Shown here piece after piece: positions 44,293 to 54,287 of a DNA stretch of 64,000 nucleotides. Every line of letters begins with the position of its first letter. Positions within the stretch are counted from its first letter, which is position 1. The stretch comes from JBEBSD01 sp040394475. GTDB lineage: Bacteria > Bacteroidota > Bacteroidia > Cytophagales > Spirosomataceae. The notes beneath the pieces were generated by a model. That model was not told where the DNA came from and did not search any database. It worked only from the letters and a program-made list of their open reading frames with translations. Location: positions 30,951 through 94,950 of the forward strand of contig JBEBSD010000016.1 in assembly GCA_040394475.1 (NCBI GenBank), in the 5' to 3' direction. Made by a program: the position numbers and the translations under genes.

Positions 44293-44300
44293 TATCTTTG
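44293..44300 (+). promoter_or_regulatory. Promoter -7 box of the locus B sigma gene
   Basis: TATCTTTG is an exact TAnnTTTG match. Transcription would begin about 44304-44309, which rules out the TTG start at 44298 and leaves only a very short leader for ATG 44313; ATG 44328 is thus also possible. Confidence 0.45.
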
Positions 44301-44312
44301 CGAACTGGTAAC

Positions 44313-44909
44313 ATGATTTATCCTGAAATGAACGAGACTGTTGCAGCAGAAGAAAGTTGGCAGGACGACCCTTCTCTTTGGTACGCATTCCAGAATGGAG
44401 ACAGACTTGCTTTTGAGTGCATGTATCAGCGGCATATTCAGCATCTGATCAGTTATGGCTTTAAAATAACCAACGACAGAGACGTTATACAAGATTGTAT
44501 TCAGGATCTGTTCATTGAGTTATGGGACCGCAGAAAGACGCTCTCTGAGGTTATCTCCATCAAACATTACCTGTTAAAATCGTTGCGTTACAAAATCATC
44601 CGGTTCCTAAAGAACAACAACCTGGAAGACTTGAGCGGGTTTGAATTGGATGGAGGCAGTTTTGAAACCAGTATGCTGAACGAAGAGTCGCGGGTACGGC
44701 AATCGCAGCAACTTACTGCGGCATTGGGCCAGCTGCCTAAAAGGCAAAGGGAGGCCATTCATCTCCGGTATTTTCAGGAATTGAGTAACGAAGAGGTAGC
44801 CCGTATCATGGGAGTAAACTACCAGTCGGCCTGCAAGTTTATCTATACGGCCCTTCGGAATTTGAAAGAAAATATGCTCGTTTTGAGCGTTATTTTAAGT
44901 ATTTGTTGA
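44313..44909 (+). CDS. ECF RNA polymerase sigma factor, locus B
   Basis: A 198-residue FecI-like sigma-70 factor. Region 2 contains DRLAFECMYQRHIQHLISYG and IQDCIQDLFIELWDRRKTL; region 4 has LPKRQREAIHLRYFQELSNE with the recognition part EEVARIMGVNYQSACKFIYT. Sequence differs strongly from the locus A sigma factor, so the two are not a recent duplication and probably read different promoters. The start is either ATG 44313 or 44328 (MNETVAAEESW). It is followed by its FecR gene after 82 bp. Confidence 0.92.
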   Translation: MIYPEMNETVAAEESWQDDPSLWYAFQNGDRLAFECMYQRHIQHLISYGFKITNDRDVIQDCIQDLFIELWDRRKTLSEVISIKHYLLKSLRYKIIRFLKNNNLEDLSGFELDGGSFETSMLNEESRVRQSQQLTAALGQLPKRQREAIHLRYFQELSNEEVARIMGVNYQSACKFIYTALRNLKENMLVLSVILSIC

Positions 44910-44991
44910 TTTCTTAGGGAAAAACGTCAAAAAAATGGATTAAAAAGCGACACTTTCTGCACTGGGTAGTATAAAACCAGCGTGCATCGTG

Positions 44992-46077
44992 ATGTTCAGG
45001 GATTTTTCCAGTTTCGAGATTGAAGATTTTGCTTTTGATGAGTCGTTCCAAAAGTGGGTGACAGCGAATGATGCTGCTCACAACGACTTTTGGGAACGCT
45101 ACACCGAGGAACATCCGCATCAGATCGATAAGATACTTGCTGCAAGAGAGCTGGTCCTGAAATTGGCAGCCCGGGATTCTGAAAATCGCTCTGATAAGAT
45201 GGCAGATGCCATATGGGCAAATGTCAGGGAACATACGCAGACCCCGTCCCTGCAGCTTTTCCGGAAATGGCGGCTGCCGCAGATTGCTGCAGCGGTTGCA
45301 CTCCTGGTAACCGGCACCTGCGTGTACCTTTGGTACGGGCCGGTAGTGGAAGGCCCGCAGGATTCCCTGACCTACCTTGCGCACCCGGCGCCGGAAAACG
45401 GGACCTTAACGGAACGGGTCAATAACACGGATACAGTCATCGACATGGTGCTGGCTGACGGGAGTACGATAAGTCTTGATAGAAATAGCCGCATCAGCTA
45501 TCCGGAAAACTTCGATTCGAAAGAAAGAGTTGTTCAGTTGCACGGAGAAGCATTTTTCGACATCGCCAAAGACCCCAGGCGCCCCTTTATCATTTTCGCC
45601 AACAAAACAGTCGTAAAAGTGTTGGGGACCAGCTTCAGGGTGAAGGCATATGACGATTCCGCAAAAGTCATTGTTTCGGTTAAATCCGGGAAAGTCTCCG
45701 TTTTCGAACGAAAAGATTTTGAGAAAGACCAGGAAAACCCCCAGATGTCGGGTCTGGTACTGATGGCTAACCAGCAGGCCGAATTTTCAAAAGATCTGGA
45801 GAAATTCAGTAAAACCCTGGTGCCGGAACCGTTGCTGGTAGGATCCGCCTCCAAAACGGAATTTGATTTCGACCAGACCCCTTTGTCCAACGTGTTTGAA
45901 ACACTTGAGAAAGCGTATCGCATAGAGATCCTGTACGACAGCGACCTGGTGGCGGGCAGGTCCCTTAAGGTGAGTCTTGAGGATGAGACCTTGTTTGAGA
46001 AGCTGGATGTTATCTGTCAGACGATGGGTTTAAGCTACCATATTGTAGATGCCAAAGTCATTATTGAAAGCCAATAA
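44992..46077 (+). CDS. FecR-family anti-sigma factor, locus B
   Basis: A 361-residue regulator with a cytoplasmic N-terminus, a single membrane helix (~99-118, IAAAVALLVTGTCVYLWYG) and a periplasmic FecR domain (VDMVLADGSTISLDRNSRISYP-like, VQLHGEAFFDIAKDPRRPF, VKVLGTSFRVKAYD). The C-terminal DUF4974-type domain reads TPLSNVFETLEKAYRIEILYD. The ATG at 44992 is preferred over the adjacent GTG at 44989. It should hold the locus B sigma factor inactive until the STN domain of the SusC encoded 170 bp downstream is occupied. Confidence 0.93.
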   Translation: MFRDFSSFEIEDFAFDESFQKWVTANDAAHNDFWERYTEEHPHQIDKILAARELVLKLAARDSENRSDKMADAIWANVREHTQTPSLQLFRKWRLPQIAAAVALLVTGTCVYLWYGPVVEGPQDSLTYLAHPAPENGTLTERVNNTDTVIDMVLADGSTISLDRNSRISYPENFDSKERVVQLHGEAFFDIAKDPRRPFIIFANKTVVKVLGTSFRVKAYDDSAKVIVSVKSGKVSVFERKDFEKDQENPQMSGLVLMANQQAEFSKDLEKFSKTLVPEPLLVGSASKTEFDFDQTPLSNVFETLEKAYRIEILYDSDLVAGRSLKVSLEDETLFEKLDVICQTMGLSYHIVDAKVIIESQ

Positions 46078-46131
46078 CCTAACCATATACTCGCTTATGT
46101 CGGACTAAACAAAAATAGCGTACACGAAAAA

Positions 46132-46157
46132 GCTGACGATGCAGCAACATCGTCAGC
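46132..46157 (+). promoter_or_regulatory. Hairpin in the fecR-susC gap, locus B
   Basis: GCTGACGATG (46132-46141) and its perfect complement (46148-46157) flank CAGCAA. No U-tract follows. It stands 55 bp past fecR and 91 bp before susC, the same context as the stem in locus A, fitting attenuation between regulator and transport genes. Confidence 0.5.
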
Positions 46158-46247
46158 CTGGTATTCATTTCCTCAATCGCTTAGTACCCGGACGAGGAAA
46201 GGGATTCTGCTTCTTCATTGATCTCCAAAACAAAATCATTCAAAAGT

Positions 46248-49200
46248 ATGAAAAAAAGTCGACCACCCGTTGCATTTTTTGTGACCATGCTAAAGTTCTC
46301 CTGTTTCCATACATTCCTTGTAATGATCAGCTTAGGCGTAACCCTGGCTGAAAATGGCTATTCCCAGGAGACGTGTTCCAAAACCGTAACGCTGTCCATA
46401 AACAACCAGGATGTAAGGACGGCGCTGTCTGCACTCGAAAAAATGGCCCGGGTAAAATTCAGCTACGACCCGGCGATCGTACCCCGGAAACAAGTAAACC
46501 TTTCTGTCAAAGGCGAACCATTATCGGTTGCCCTCGAAAAGCTGTTGAATCCACTACGTTTAAGTTATACCGTTACCGGTAAATACATTATTTTGATGAA
46601 GCTTCCGGAGAATTCCGGAACAGGGGATTGGAACGCAGACATCCCGTTTGTGCCGCCATTGCGGGAACTTAAGGGTAACGTTACCGATGAAAAGGGCGAC
46701 GGGCTGCCGGGAGTCAACATCCTTATCAAAGGCACGCAGCGCGGGGTGATCACAGACGTCAATGGAGCATTTGCAATAGACATCCCGGATGAGAATGTGG
46801 TATTGGTGTTTTCGTTCGTGGGGTATCTTTCACAGGAACTGGCTGTGGGAAACAGGACGTCTTTGGAGGTGTTGCTACAGGTGGATGAAAAGAGCCTGGA
46901 GGAAGTGGTGGTGGTGGGGTATGGCACGCAATCCCGGGAAACAATAACCAGTGCTATTTCCAAATTGGATACCAGAGTACTTGAAAATGTTCCCTACGCC
47001 AACGCAGCCACCGCACTACAAGGCACGTTGGCCGGTGTGCGGGTGCAAACAACAACCGGACAACCAGGCGCAGCGCCTCGTGTCATTGTCAGAGGCGGAA
47101 CATCTATCAATAACCCGGACGGGGCATCTCCGTTGTATATTATTGACGGAATTATCCGGAGTGATATGAACCATATCAATTCGGATGACATCGAATCGAT
47201 GCAGGTATTAAAGGATGCCGCTTCTACTGCTATTTACGGAGCCAGAGCATCAAACGGGGTTGTGATCATTACTACGAAATCGGGAAAAGCCGGCAAAATG
47301 CAGGTTTCCTATAACTATAGCTTGATGACGTCGGAAGTTGGTCAGTTTTATGACCTGGTCTCGGCACGTGACTTTATCAAATTTTATAGACTGGGAGTCG
47401 CAGCATCTGCAGAAAAAACACCGGCACGGCTCAGCTTGTTAACCCAGGCAACCTCCGGTGGAACAGGGAATGATCTTAGTAACACGACCGGATATACCAC
47501 CCAGTACCTTTCAGCCGCCAATGAGCATAAATTGAAAGAAGGCTGGGAGAGCATGCCGGATCCGTTGGACCCTTCCAAGACGATCATTTTTCAAGACACC
47601 GATTGGCAGAATATATTCTACAAAACCGGAATATCTCACAATCACACCTTATCCGCCTCTGGCGGGACGGAAAGGGCTACCTTCAACGTTGGTCTTGGTT
47701 TCTTTAAAAACCAGGGAACAGCGCTTGGCACAGATTATACGAGGCTATCGCTGAACTCAAACGGAGAACTGAAACTAAAGGAAAATCTGAAAGTATTCAG
47801 TCGTCTGATTTACTCGAAAACGTTCCAGAACGGTGTTGTTATGCCATTTGACCGCGATCGGGCGCAAACAGTAGCACCGACGGCCAAATACAGGTTCGAG
47901 GATGGATCACTTGCTCCGGGAGTCAACCGACGTGCACAAAATCCTGAATATGTGCTGAATTCTCAATCGAATAAGGACACGCAAGACAACTTAACCGTTG
48001 CGGTCGGATCTCGTTGGGACCTGTTGCCAGGACTCTCTTTCGAGCCACAAGTCTCTATATTCACTACAATAGCCGATTCCAGGTATTTTCAAAAGGCAGG
48101 TTACCTTGCCGGACCTGTTACGTTCAACGACACACGCAGTGCTTCGGCTTCTTATGCAAAGCTCATTCAGTACCAAACGGACGGTGTTCTGTCGTACAAT
48201 ACATCTTTCAAAAACCTGCATAATATCGATGCAAAACTTGGGGTTTCTTATTATCGCAGAGAACGAAGCGATCTGACCGCCAGCGGACAAGGGGCGGCCT
48301 CAGACTTAATCCCCACCCTTAACGCATCTTCTACAATGGTATCGATCACTGGAAGCGAATCTCATCAGGCGCTTCTGGGTTACTTTTCTCGCATTAACTA
48401 TGATTACGACCAAAAATACCTGCTTTCGTTAAACGCGAGATATGACGGGGCTTCGAACTTGGGAGAAAGGCATAAATGGGGGCTCTTTCCGGGGGTATCA
48501 GTAGGGTGGAATATGCACAAGGAAGCGTTTTGGAGCGCCCTCCCCCGGCAAATAAGCCAGTTGAAAGTAAGAGGTAGCTACGGAATTAATGGTAATATCG
48601 GCGGGCTCGGTGATTACCAGGCACAGGGAGTCTACGGGGTTGGGTTACGATATGGAAATAATCCCGTTATCGCTAATACAACGTTGGCGAATTCAGAGCT
48701 TCAATGGGAACGGTCTAAAACCATTGATATAGGAGTGGATGCCGGCTTTTTTGGTAACAGGATCAACCTTTTGTTCGACCATTACAGGCGGGTAACCGAT
48801 AATTTGCTGACCAGTTTGCCATTGCCTCACTCAACTGGTTTTGGAAGTATACTGACTAATCTGGGAAGCCTGGAAAATAAAGGCATAGAAATTGAATTAA
48901 TGGCAAAAGTGTTCCAGGGAAATTCTGGGTTTCAATGGAATGTGTCGCTCAATGCGTCAAAGGTTAAAAGCAAAATACTTTCCCTCCCGCCCAACGGTGT
49001 TGAAAACAACAGAATTGGCGGATTCAATGTGTTCGATCCTGGCAAAGGAGACTACGCATGGCTAGGAGGGTTACAGGAAGGCGGAAGAATCGGCGACTTG
49101 TATGCCTATAAGCAGCTTGGCATTTATGCGACCGACGAAGCCGCTGCCGGAGCCCCTACGGATATGATCATACCGTTGGCAGATAAAACAAAATATGGGG

Positions 49201-49784
49201 GCGATGTGAACTGGATGGATGTAGACGGAAATGGAATTATTGATACCCGAGACCGGGTTTACGTAGGAAATACGTTCCCGCTATGGACGGGGGGGATTTC
49301 AAACTATTTAAGCTACAAAAATTTTAATCTGGCCGTACGATTGGACTACACGACAGGACATATCAAATACAACTGGTCGAGGGCATTTATGCTTTCCTAC
49401 TACGGTACGCTCTCTTCTCTACCATCTGAGATACATGACTCGTGGCAAAATCAGGGAGACCAGACAGCTATTCCGCGATTCTTCTGGGCAGATCAAAACT
49501 CGCAAAGTAATATAGCCCGAAACGGAGATCAGCCCGATAGCGGAAACTCGCTGTTTTATGAGAAAGGCGACTATCTGGCCGTTAGAGAGGTGTCGTTATC
49601 TTACATCGTTTCCTCCCGAATATCCGGCAAGATGAAAATTAGCAACCTGACCTTTCATGTCACAGGAAATAACCTGCATTATTTTACAGGATATAAAGGT
49701 CTAAACCCGGAGGATGGAGGACAGGAGAGTGGGGGGTATCCGCTTCCGCGTAATATAATCATCGGCGCAAGAGTCACTTTCTAA
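46248..49784 (+). CDS. SusC/RagA TonB-linked outer-membrane transporter with STN domain, locus B
   Basis: A 1178-residue TonB-dependent transporter from the ATG at 46248 (MKKSRPPVAFFVTMLKF); a start 10 codons earlier is not supported. Domains in order: signal segment to ~45 (ENGYSQE), STN domain (~48-115, KTVTLSINNQDVRTALSALEK), carboxypeptidase-like domain (LKGNVTDEKGDGLPGVNILI), SusC plug with EEVVVVGYGTQSRETITSAI and AIYGARASNGVVIITT, and a barrel ending NIIIGARVTF. It pairs with the FecR/sigma genes upstream and the SusD 18 bp downstream. The composition is noticeably more AT-rich than locus A. Confidence 0.96.
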   Translation: MKKSRPPVAFFVTMLKFSCFHTFLVMISLGVTLAENGYSQETCSKTVTLSINNQDVRTALSALEKMARVKFSYDPAIVPRKQVNLSVKGEPLSVALEKLLNPLRLSYTVTGKYIILMKLPENSGTGDWNADIPFVPPLRELKGNVTDEKGDGLPGVNILIKGTQRGVITDVNGAFAIDIPDENVVLVFSFVGYLSQELAVGNRTSLEVLLQVDEKSLEEVVVVGYGTQSRETITSAISKLDTRVLENVPYANAATALQGTLAGVRVQTTTGQPGAAPRVIVRGGTSINNPDGASPLYIIDGIIRSDMNHINSDDIESMQVLKDAASTAIYGARASNGVVIITTKSGKAGKMQVSYNYSLMTSEVGQFYDLVSARDFIKFYRLGVAASAEKTPARLSLLTQATSGGTGNDLSNTTGYTTQYLSAANEHKLKEGWESMPDPLDPSKTIIFQDTDWQNIFYKTGISHNHTLSASGGTERATFNVGLGFFKNQGTALGTDYTRLSLNSNGELKLKENLKVFSRLIYSKTFQNGVVMPFDRDRAQTVAPTAKYRFEDGSLAPGVNRRAQNPEYVLNSQSNKDTQDNLTVAVGSRWDLLPGLSFEPQVSIFTTIADSRYFQKAGYLAGPVTFNDTRSASASYAKLIQYQTDGVLSYNTSFKNLHNIDAKLGVSYYRRERSDLTASGQGAASDLIPTLNASSTMVSITGSESHQALLGYFSRINYDYDQKYLLSLNARYDGASNLGERHKWGLFPGVSVGWNMHKEAFWSALPRQISQLKVRGSYGINGNIGGLGDYQAQGVYGVGLRYGNNPVIANTTLANSELQWERSKTIDIGVDAGFFGNRINLLFDHYRRVTDNLLTSLPLPHSTGFGSILTNLGSLENKGIEIELMAKVFQGNSGFQWNVSLNASKVKSKILSLPPNGVENNRIGGFNVFDPGKGDYAWLGGLQEGGRIGDLYAYKQLGIYATDEAAAGAPTDMIIPLADKTKYGGDVNWMDVDGNGIIDTRDRVYVGNTFPLWTGGISNYLSYKNFNLAVRLDYTTGHIKYNWSRAFMLSYYGTLSSLPSEIHDSWQNQGDQTAIPRFFWADQNSQSNIARNGDQPDSGNSLFYEKGDYLAVREVSLSYIVSSRISGKMKISNLTFHVTGNNLHYFTGYKGLNPEDGGQESGGYPLPRNIIIGARVTF

Positions 49785-49802
49785 CCTGAAAATGAATTAA
49801 TT

Positions 49803-51290
49803 ATGAGACAATATATTAGAAAATATGTCGCTGTTCTTAGTGCTGTAGCAGCTGTATTCTCTTGTTCAGGTCCTCTGGATCTTGAGCCGGTGAGCAGCAT
49901 TTCAAATGCCTCTTTCTGGAAAACAGAGAATGATGCAAACGGGGTATTGTTTGCGATGTATCAGCGCCTGAGACTCCAGTATGAAGGAAATTTCAATATG
50001 ATGTTTTGGGGAGAGGGTAGAAGTGAGGCATTGGGAAATAATTTTGGTGCGAATGAGAATAGCATCTTCTGGGACAATCAGTTGAGTAAGAGTAATCCAG
50101 GTCCTACCTGGACGGGGTTATACACCATTATTCACCATGCCAATTTGATTCTGAAATATGTGCCAGGTATTGCATTTACTTCAGAAGCCAATAAAAACAA
50201 CCTATTGGCGCAAGCTTACACTATGCGGGCTTTCCTGTACTATACCATGGTGAAAACCTGGGGAGATGTAATACTGCTGACCGAACCGACGGAAGGATTT
50301 ACACCTGAATCAGTCCAGAAAGAAAGAACGGTGAAAGAGAAAGTTTTCGAGCAGATAAAGCAAGATCTTGATAACGCCATTAATCTTTTTCCGAACAATA
50401 ATTTCCAGGCAGGTCGTTTCCTCTGGTCTTTACCTGCTGCCCTGACGCTAAAGGCAGATGTTTATTTATGGACCGGTAAACGGCTCAATGGTGGAAACGC
50501 CGACTTTACAGTAGCCCTTGATGCTCTGAACAAAGCTGAAAATAGTGACATAGCGCTCTTGTCTGATTTTGCAAGTGTTTTCGAATATGGCAATAAAGGA
50601 AACAAAGAAATTTTAATGGCCATCCGTTTTCAACAATTTGAATCCAGTGAAAATTGGGGAAGAGTAACCTATATGAATCCCGGACAGATTCGTCCTGATT
50701 TTGACGAAGAAACAACTGAGGCGATTGGCACGACCGGAACGGACGGAGGTAGATTTAGTATTTCTGAAATTACCCGCGCTCAGTTTACAGAAGAAGATCA
50801 GCGTAAAAAGGCAACATTTTACGAAGTATATACAACTGATACAGCCGGGAACCGACAGTTTTACACGGCGTTCTGTACCAAATTCAAGGGGTTTGTTAAC
50901 GGCGGAGTAAGAGTGTATTTCGATGACATGGTTGTATATCGATACGCAGATCTGCTGTTGTTAAAAGCGGAGGCAAAAAATGCGCTGGGACAAGACCCTT
51001 CCGCCGAGATAAACAAAATCAGGGAGCGTGCCTATGGAAGCAACTCGCCCAATCATGTGTTTGTTGCAGGATCTAAAGAACAAAATGACGAGGCTATTCT
51101 CAAAGAAAGGCTTTTGGAATTCACGCTCGAAGGCAAGAGGTGGTGGGACCTTGTAAGATTCGGTAAAGCCTTTGACCTGGTACCTTCATTGCAAAACCGG
51201 AAAGAACAAGATCATTTATTGTTGTTTCCCATTTCAGAATCTACATTAAGCCTTGAGCATAAAGTGAAACAAAACCCTGGCTACGAATAG
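49803..51290 (+). CDS. SusD/RagB-like nutrient-binding lipoprotein, locus B
   Basis: Surface lipoprotein of 495 residues, lipobox AAVFSCSG (Cys ~21). SusD hallmarks are LDLEPVSSISNASFWKTEND, AQAYTMRAFLYYTMVKTWGD with the following VILLTEP, the LPAALTLKADVYLWTGK helix and the C-terminal LKERLLEFTLEGKRWWDLVR followed by LEHKVKQNPGYE. It binds ligand for the SusC encoded 18 bp upstream. A 100-bp gap separates it from the beta-propeller hydrolase, with which it probably shares a transcript. Confidence 0.95.
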   Translation: MRQYIRKYVAVLSAVAAVFSCSGPLDLEPVSSISNASFWKTENDANGVLFAMYQRLRLQYEGNFNMMFWGEGRSEALGNNFGANENSIFWDNQLSKSNPGPTWTGLYTIIHHANLILKYVPGIAFTSEANKNNLLAQAYTMRAFLYYTMVKTWGDVILLTEPTEGFTPESVQKERTVKEKVFEQIKQDLDNAINLFPNNNFQAGRFLWSLPAALTLKADVYLWTGKRLNGGNADFTVALDALNKAENSDIALLSDFASVFEYGNKGNKEILMAIRFQQFESSENWGRVTYMNPGQIRPDFDEETTEAIGTTGTDGGRFSISEITRAQFTEEDQRKKATFYEVYTTDTAGNRQFYTAFCTKFKGFVNGGVRVYFDDMVVYRYADLLLLKAEAKNALGQDPSAEINKIRERAYGSNSPNHVFVAGSKEQNDEAILKERLLEFTLEGKRWWDLVRFGKAFDLVPSLQNRKEQDHLLLFPISESTLSLEHKVKQNPGYE

Positions 51291-51390
51291 CGGTGCGGCT
51301 TACTTGATAGAAAGCTCTGAAGGGATTTCCGCCTCTTTTAGGGTTTTCTATTTTTCTTGCTAATGTTGTTTATACCCAACTATTTGGATA

Positions 51391-53019
51391 ATGAAATATT
51401 CTTTCCCGGTCGTATTGCTGATCGCAGGCGTCAGTTTTTTTAATCTGCCAACTTTGAAAGCGCAGGTTGCTTCACTTACTGAAATGCCTCCTGACAAACC
51501 GTTCACATCCCCCTGGCGGGAAGCCTATTTTTCGGGAGAACCGTTACAAATTGGGAACCGTTTGCAGTTTTTTTTTGACGATTATATCGTTGAGGACAAA
51601 TATGGTCTGAAGCAGGTGTTGGGGCCAGTCACAAAATATGAAGGCAATCCCGTGTTTGCCAGCGGTAAAGCCCCCTGGGTAAATGGAGATAGTATCAGCA
51701 CCGGGGCGCTGACTCATGTAATTTATGATCCGCAGGAACAACTATTTAAGGGATGGTACCTGGCCTACCGACAGGAAGAGAGCCACAACTACTCAACGCT
51801 CTATGCTGAAAGTAAAGATGGTTTCACTTGGGAAAAGCCGGCTTTGGACTTCTTTCGTATGGATAATAAAAGGACAAACATCGTTATACATGACGATAAC
51901 GAAACCGCCCTCCTGGAAGAGGTCAAGCTGGATACACTGGCTACTGATCCTAACCGGCGCTATATGGGTCTGGTCAAAATGGTTCCTCCTGGAGAGAAAA
52001 CCCGGTGTATCGTATTGATGTATTCACCTGACGGCAAGAAGTGGACTTTGGCTCCTGATCCTATATTGTTCCATGGCGCGTCGGACGGTTCTTATTCACT
52101 CGTGAAAGATGAGCATCAAGACCGATGGATGTTATATCGGCGCCCTGCCACTAACGCGCTGATAAGAGCGGAAGAAGGGCTCTATAGCATCCATCCGATG
52201 AGACCCGAGAAAAAAGGCCTGAATATTAAACGTCGGTTCGGTGTAACAATCAGCAAGGATCTGAAAAACTGGACGTATCCGAGAGGGATACAGATGCTGG
52301 ACGACACAGATGAAATCCAGAACATTCTGGGAAATAAAATGGATATTGATTGGGCAACGGTCACCCTTTATAAGGGAATGTTTATCGGGTTTTTACATCT
52401 GATGGATAACCTCGCCGTCAGCCGGCCCGAGAATAACCATCTCATGTGGAGTCGCGACGGTCTTCGATGGAACCGTCTGCCGGACAAACCTCATTTCATC
52501 GAAAACGGGAGTCCCGGAGAATGGGACGCCGGGTCGATACTTAGTATTTCCCCGGTACCGGATGGCGACAAAATACGCATTTATTACGCAGGCAATAATG
52601 TGCCACAGGCTGAAACAAGAATACCTCGTGCGTACAACACCGGTTTGGCCTTTATGGACAAAGACCGCTTTGTAGGTCTGCAGGCTGGTCCTGAAGGTGG
52701 TTATTTACTTACCAGAGAATTTATTTTAGAAGGAGATCAACTACTCATTAACTTTCGTTCTCAGGTAAAAACCCCTCCCGCACATTGGGGAGGTCAGATC
52801 AAAGCAGAAATAATACAAGCCCCGTCGGATCAGGTAGCGGCAACTCCAATCAGGGGGTTCTCATTAGCCGATTGTAATCCTGTCACTGTCAGAGAAGGTG
52901 ATAACCATATGGTTACCTGGAAAAACGCTTCCGACTTATCTGCTTTGAAAGGGAAAAAGGTCTATATCCGATTCTACCTGCAGAATACTACACTCTACTC
53001 TTTTAAAATGGCTAACTGA
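51391..53019 (+). CDS. Secreted beta-propeller glycosidase-like protein (GH32/43-type fold)
   Basis: A 542-residue secreted protein (signal peptide to ~25, LKAQVA). The early RLQFFFDDYIVEDKYGLKQV, VTKYEGNPVFA and blade-like repeats (GALTHVIYDPQEQLFKGWYL, TLYAESKDGFTWEKP, RCIVLMYSPDGKKWT, NHLMWSRDGLRWNRLP, KIRIYYAGNN) mark the five-bladed propeller family found in planctomycetes and Bacteroidota next to sugar utilisation genes. A C-terminal beta-sandwich follows (~435-542). I cannot assign catalytic acids, so activity (for example on fructans or arabinans) is open. It lies 17 bp before the MBL gene in the locus B operon. Confidence 0.8.
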   Translation: MKYSFPVVLLIAGVSFFNLPTLKAQVASLTEMPPDKPFTSPWREAYFSGEPLQIGNRLQFFFDDYIVEDKYGLKQVLGPVTKYEGNPVFASGKAPWVNGDSISTGALTHVIYDPQEQLFKGWYLAYRQEESHNYSTLYAESKDGFTWEKPALDFFRMDNKRTNIVIHDDNETALLEEVKLDTLATDPNRRYMGLVKMVPPGEKTRCIVLMYSPDGKKWTLAPDPILFHGASDGSYSLVKDEHQDRWMLYRRPATNALIRAEEGLYSIHPMRPEKKGLNIKRRFGVTISKDLKNWTYPRGIQMLDDTDEIQNILGNKMDIDWATVTLYKGMFIGFLHLMDNLAVSRPENNHLMWSRDGLRWNRLPDKPHFIENGSPGEWDAGSILSISPVPDGDKIRIYYAGNNVPQAETRIPRAYNTGLAFMDKDRFVGLQAGPEGGYLLTREFILEGDQLLINFRSQVKTPPAHWGGQIKAEIIQAPSDQVAATPIRGFSLADCNPVTVREGDNHMVTWKNASDLSALKGKKVYIRFYLQNTTLYSFKMAN

Positions 53020-53036
53020 AAAGTATTAACGCAATC

Positions 53037-54275
53037 ATGAAAAAATATTTGATCCTTGCAGGTGGCCTGATTTTTATTTCTCTCCTTCAGGTACCTCGTC
53101 TTTTCGCACAGGACGAGGCGGTCTTTCCTGCCTGGAAGGCAGGATTGTTGGATATCCATCATATCAATACGGGAAGAGGAGTGGCTACTTTTTTTCTTTT
53201 GCCGGATGGTACAACCTTACTCATTGATGCCGGCGCTACTGAGAGGGCGCGGGACGCACGGCTAGCAGCTGCCAAACCGGATGATAGCCGATCGCCGGGC
53301 GATTGGATTACGCGCTATATTACGTATATGCATCTTCCCGGAAGCCGGCCTACTCTTGATTATCTGCTGCTAACTCATTTCGATACCGATCATATGGGAG
53401 GGCTTTACAAAGGTAATAGCCGGCATTTATCAGGTGACTTTGTGCTTACAGGCGTAACGGAAGTAGGTTCAAAGTTAAAAGTAGCTAAAATTATCGATCG
53501 TGGGTGGCCCGATTATGCGTGGCCGCGTCCACTCAAACAACCACACATCAACAATTATAAAAGGTTTCTGAAATGGCATATCGAACAAAATAAGGGGACG
53601 GTAGAACAATTGCAGGTTGGGCGTGAAAATCAGCTGGTCCTGATGCACGCACCAACACAGTATCCGCACTTTAAAATTAGAAATGTCGCTGCTAACGGAA
53701 CCGTGTGGACGGGACGCGGGGTGGAGACAGCAAGTAATATTCCGGATATTGCATTGCTTAAACCCGAGGAATACCCAAGTGAAAACATGACTAGCATCGC
53801 TCTGAAACTAACCTATGGGAAATTTGACTACTTTATTGGAGGGGATATAACGGGCGTGCCTGTTGGCGGATGGCAGGATATTGAAACGCCTGTTGCCGAT
53901 GCGGTTGGAAGAGTGGATGTGAATGTGGTGAACCATCACGGCTATTTTGATACCCAGAATGAATATTTCCTGAGAAAACTTCAGCCCCAGACACATATTA
54001 TCCAGTCGTGGGCGGTTAGTCACCCGAGTCCGGGAACCTTGAACCGCTTACTTTCAACAAAACTGTATCCGGGTACCCGGCATGTTTTTGCAACGAATAC
54101 GATGGAAACTACGAAAGTATTCATTGGTTCAGCAATCAATCAACTAAAAAGTCAACAAGGGCACATTGTCATCCGCGTAGATCCCGATGGGATAACGTAT
54201 CGCGTCTACATTCTCGAAGACAATGATGAAACCTACAGGGTCAAAGCTGTTTTTGGCCCCTATACTGCTTTATAA
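53037..54275 (+). CDS. Secreted MBL-fold metallohydrolase (ComEC-C-terminal-like)
   Basis: A 412-residue secreted metallo-beta-lactamase-fold protein (signal peptide to ~24, RLFAQDE). The zinc motif reads LLLTHFDTDHMGG (HxxxDH), the preceding strand GTTLLIDAGA is typical and the later FIGGDITG and VNVVNHHGYFDTQN segments carry further ligands. Overall it resembles the MBL domain of ComEC-type proteins but without membrane helices. Such enzymes hydrolyse phosphoesters or nucleic acids. It overlaps functionally with the calcineurin-like gene 12 bp downstream, and both belong to locus B. Confidence 0.88.
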   Translation: MKKYLILAGGLIFISLLQVPRLFAQDEAVFPAWKAGLLDIHHINTGRGVATFFLLPDGTTLLIDAGATERARDARLAAAKPDDSRSPGDWITRYITYMHLPGSRPTLDYLLLTHFDTDHMGGLYKGNSRHLSGDFVLTGVTEVGSKLKVAKIIDRGWPDYAWPRPLKQPHINNYKRFLKWHIEQNKGTVEQLQVGRENQLVLMHAPTQYPHFKIRNVAANGTVWTGRGVETASNIPDIALLKPEEYPSENMTSIALKLTYGKFDYFIGGDITGVPVGGWQDIETPVADAVGRVDVNVVNHHGYFDTQNEYFLRKLQPQTHIIQSWAVSHPSPGTLNRLLSTKLYPGTRHVFATNTMETTKVFIGSAINQLKSQQGHIVIRVDPDGITYRVYILEDNDETYRVKAVFGPYTAL

Positions 54276-54287
54276 CCGTTGTTATTT

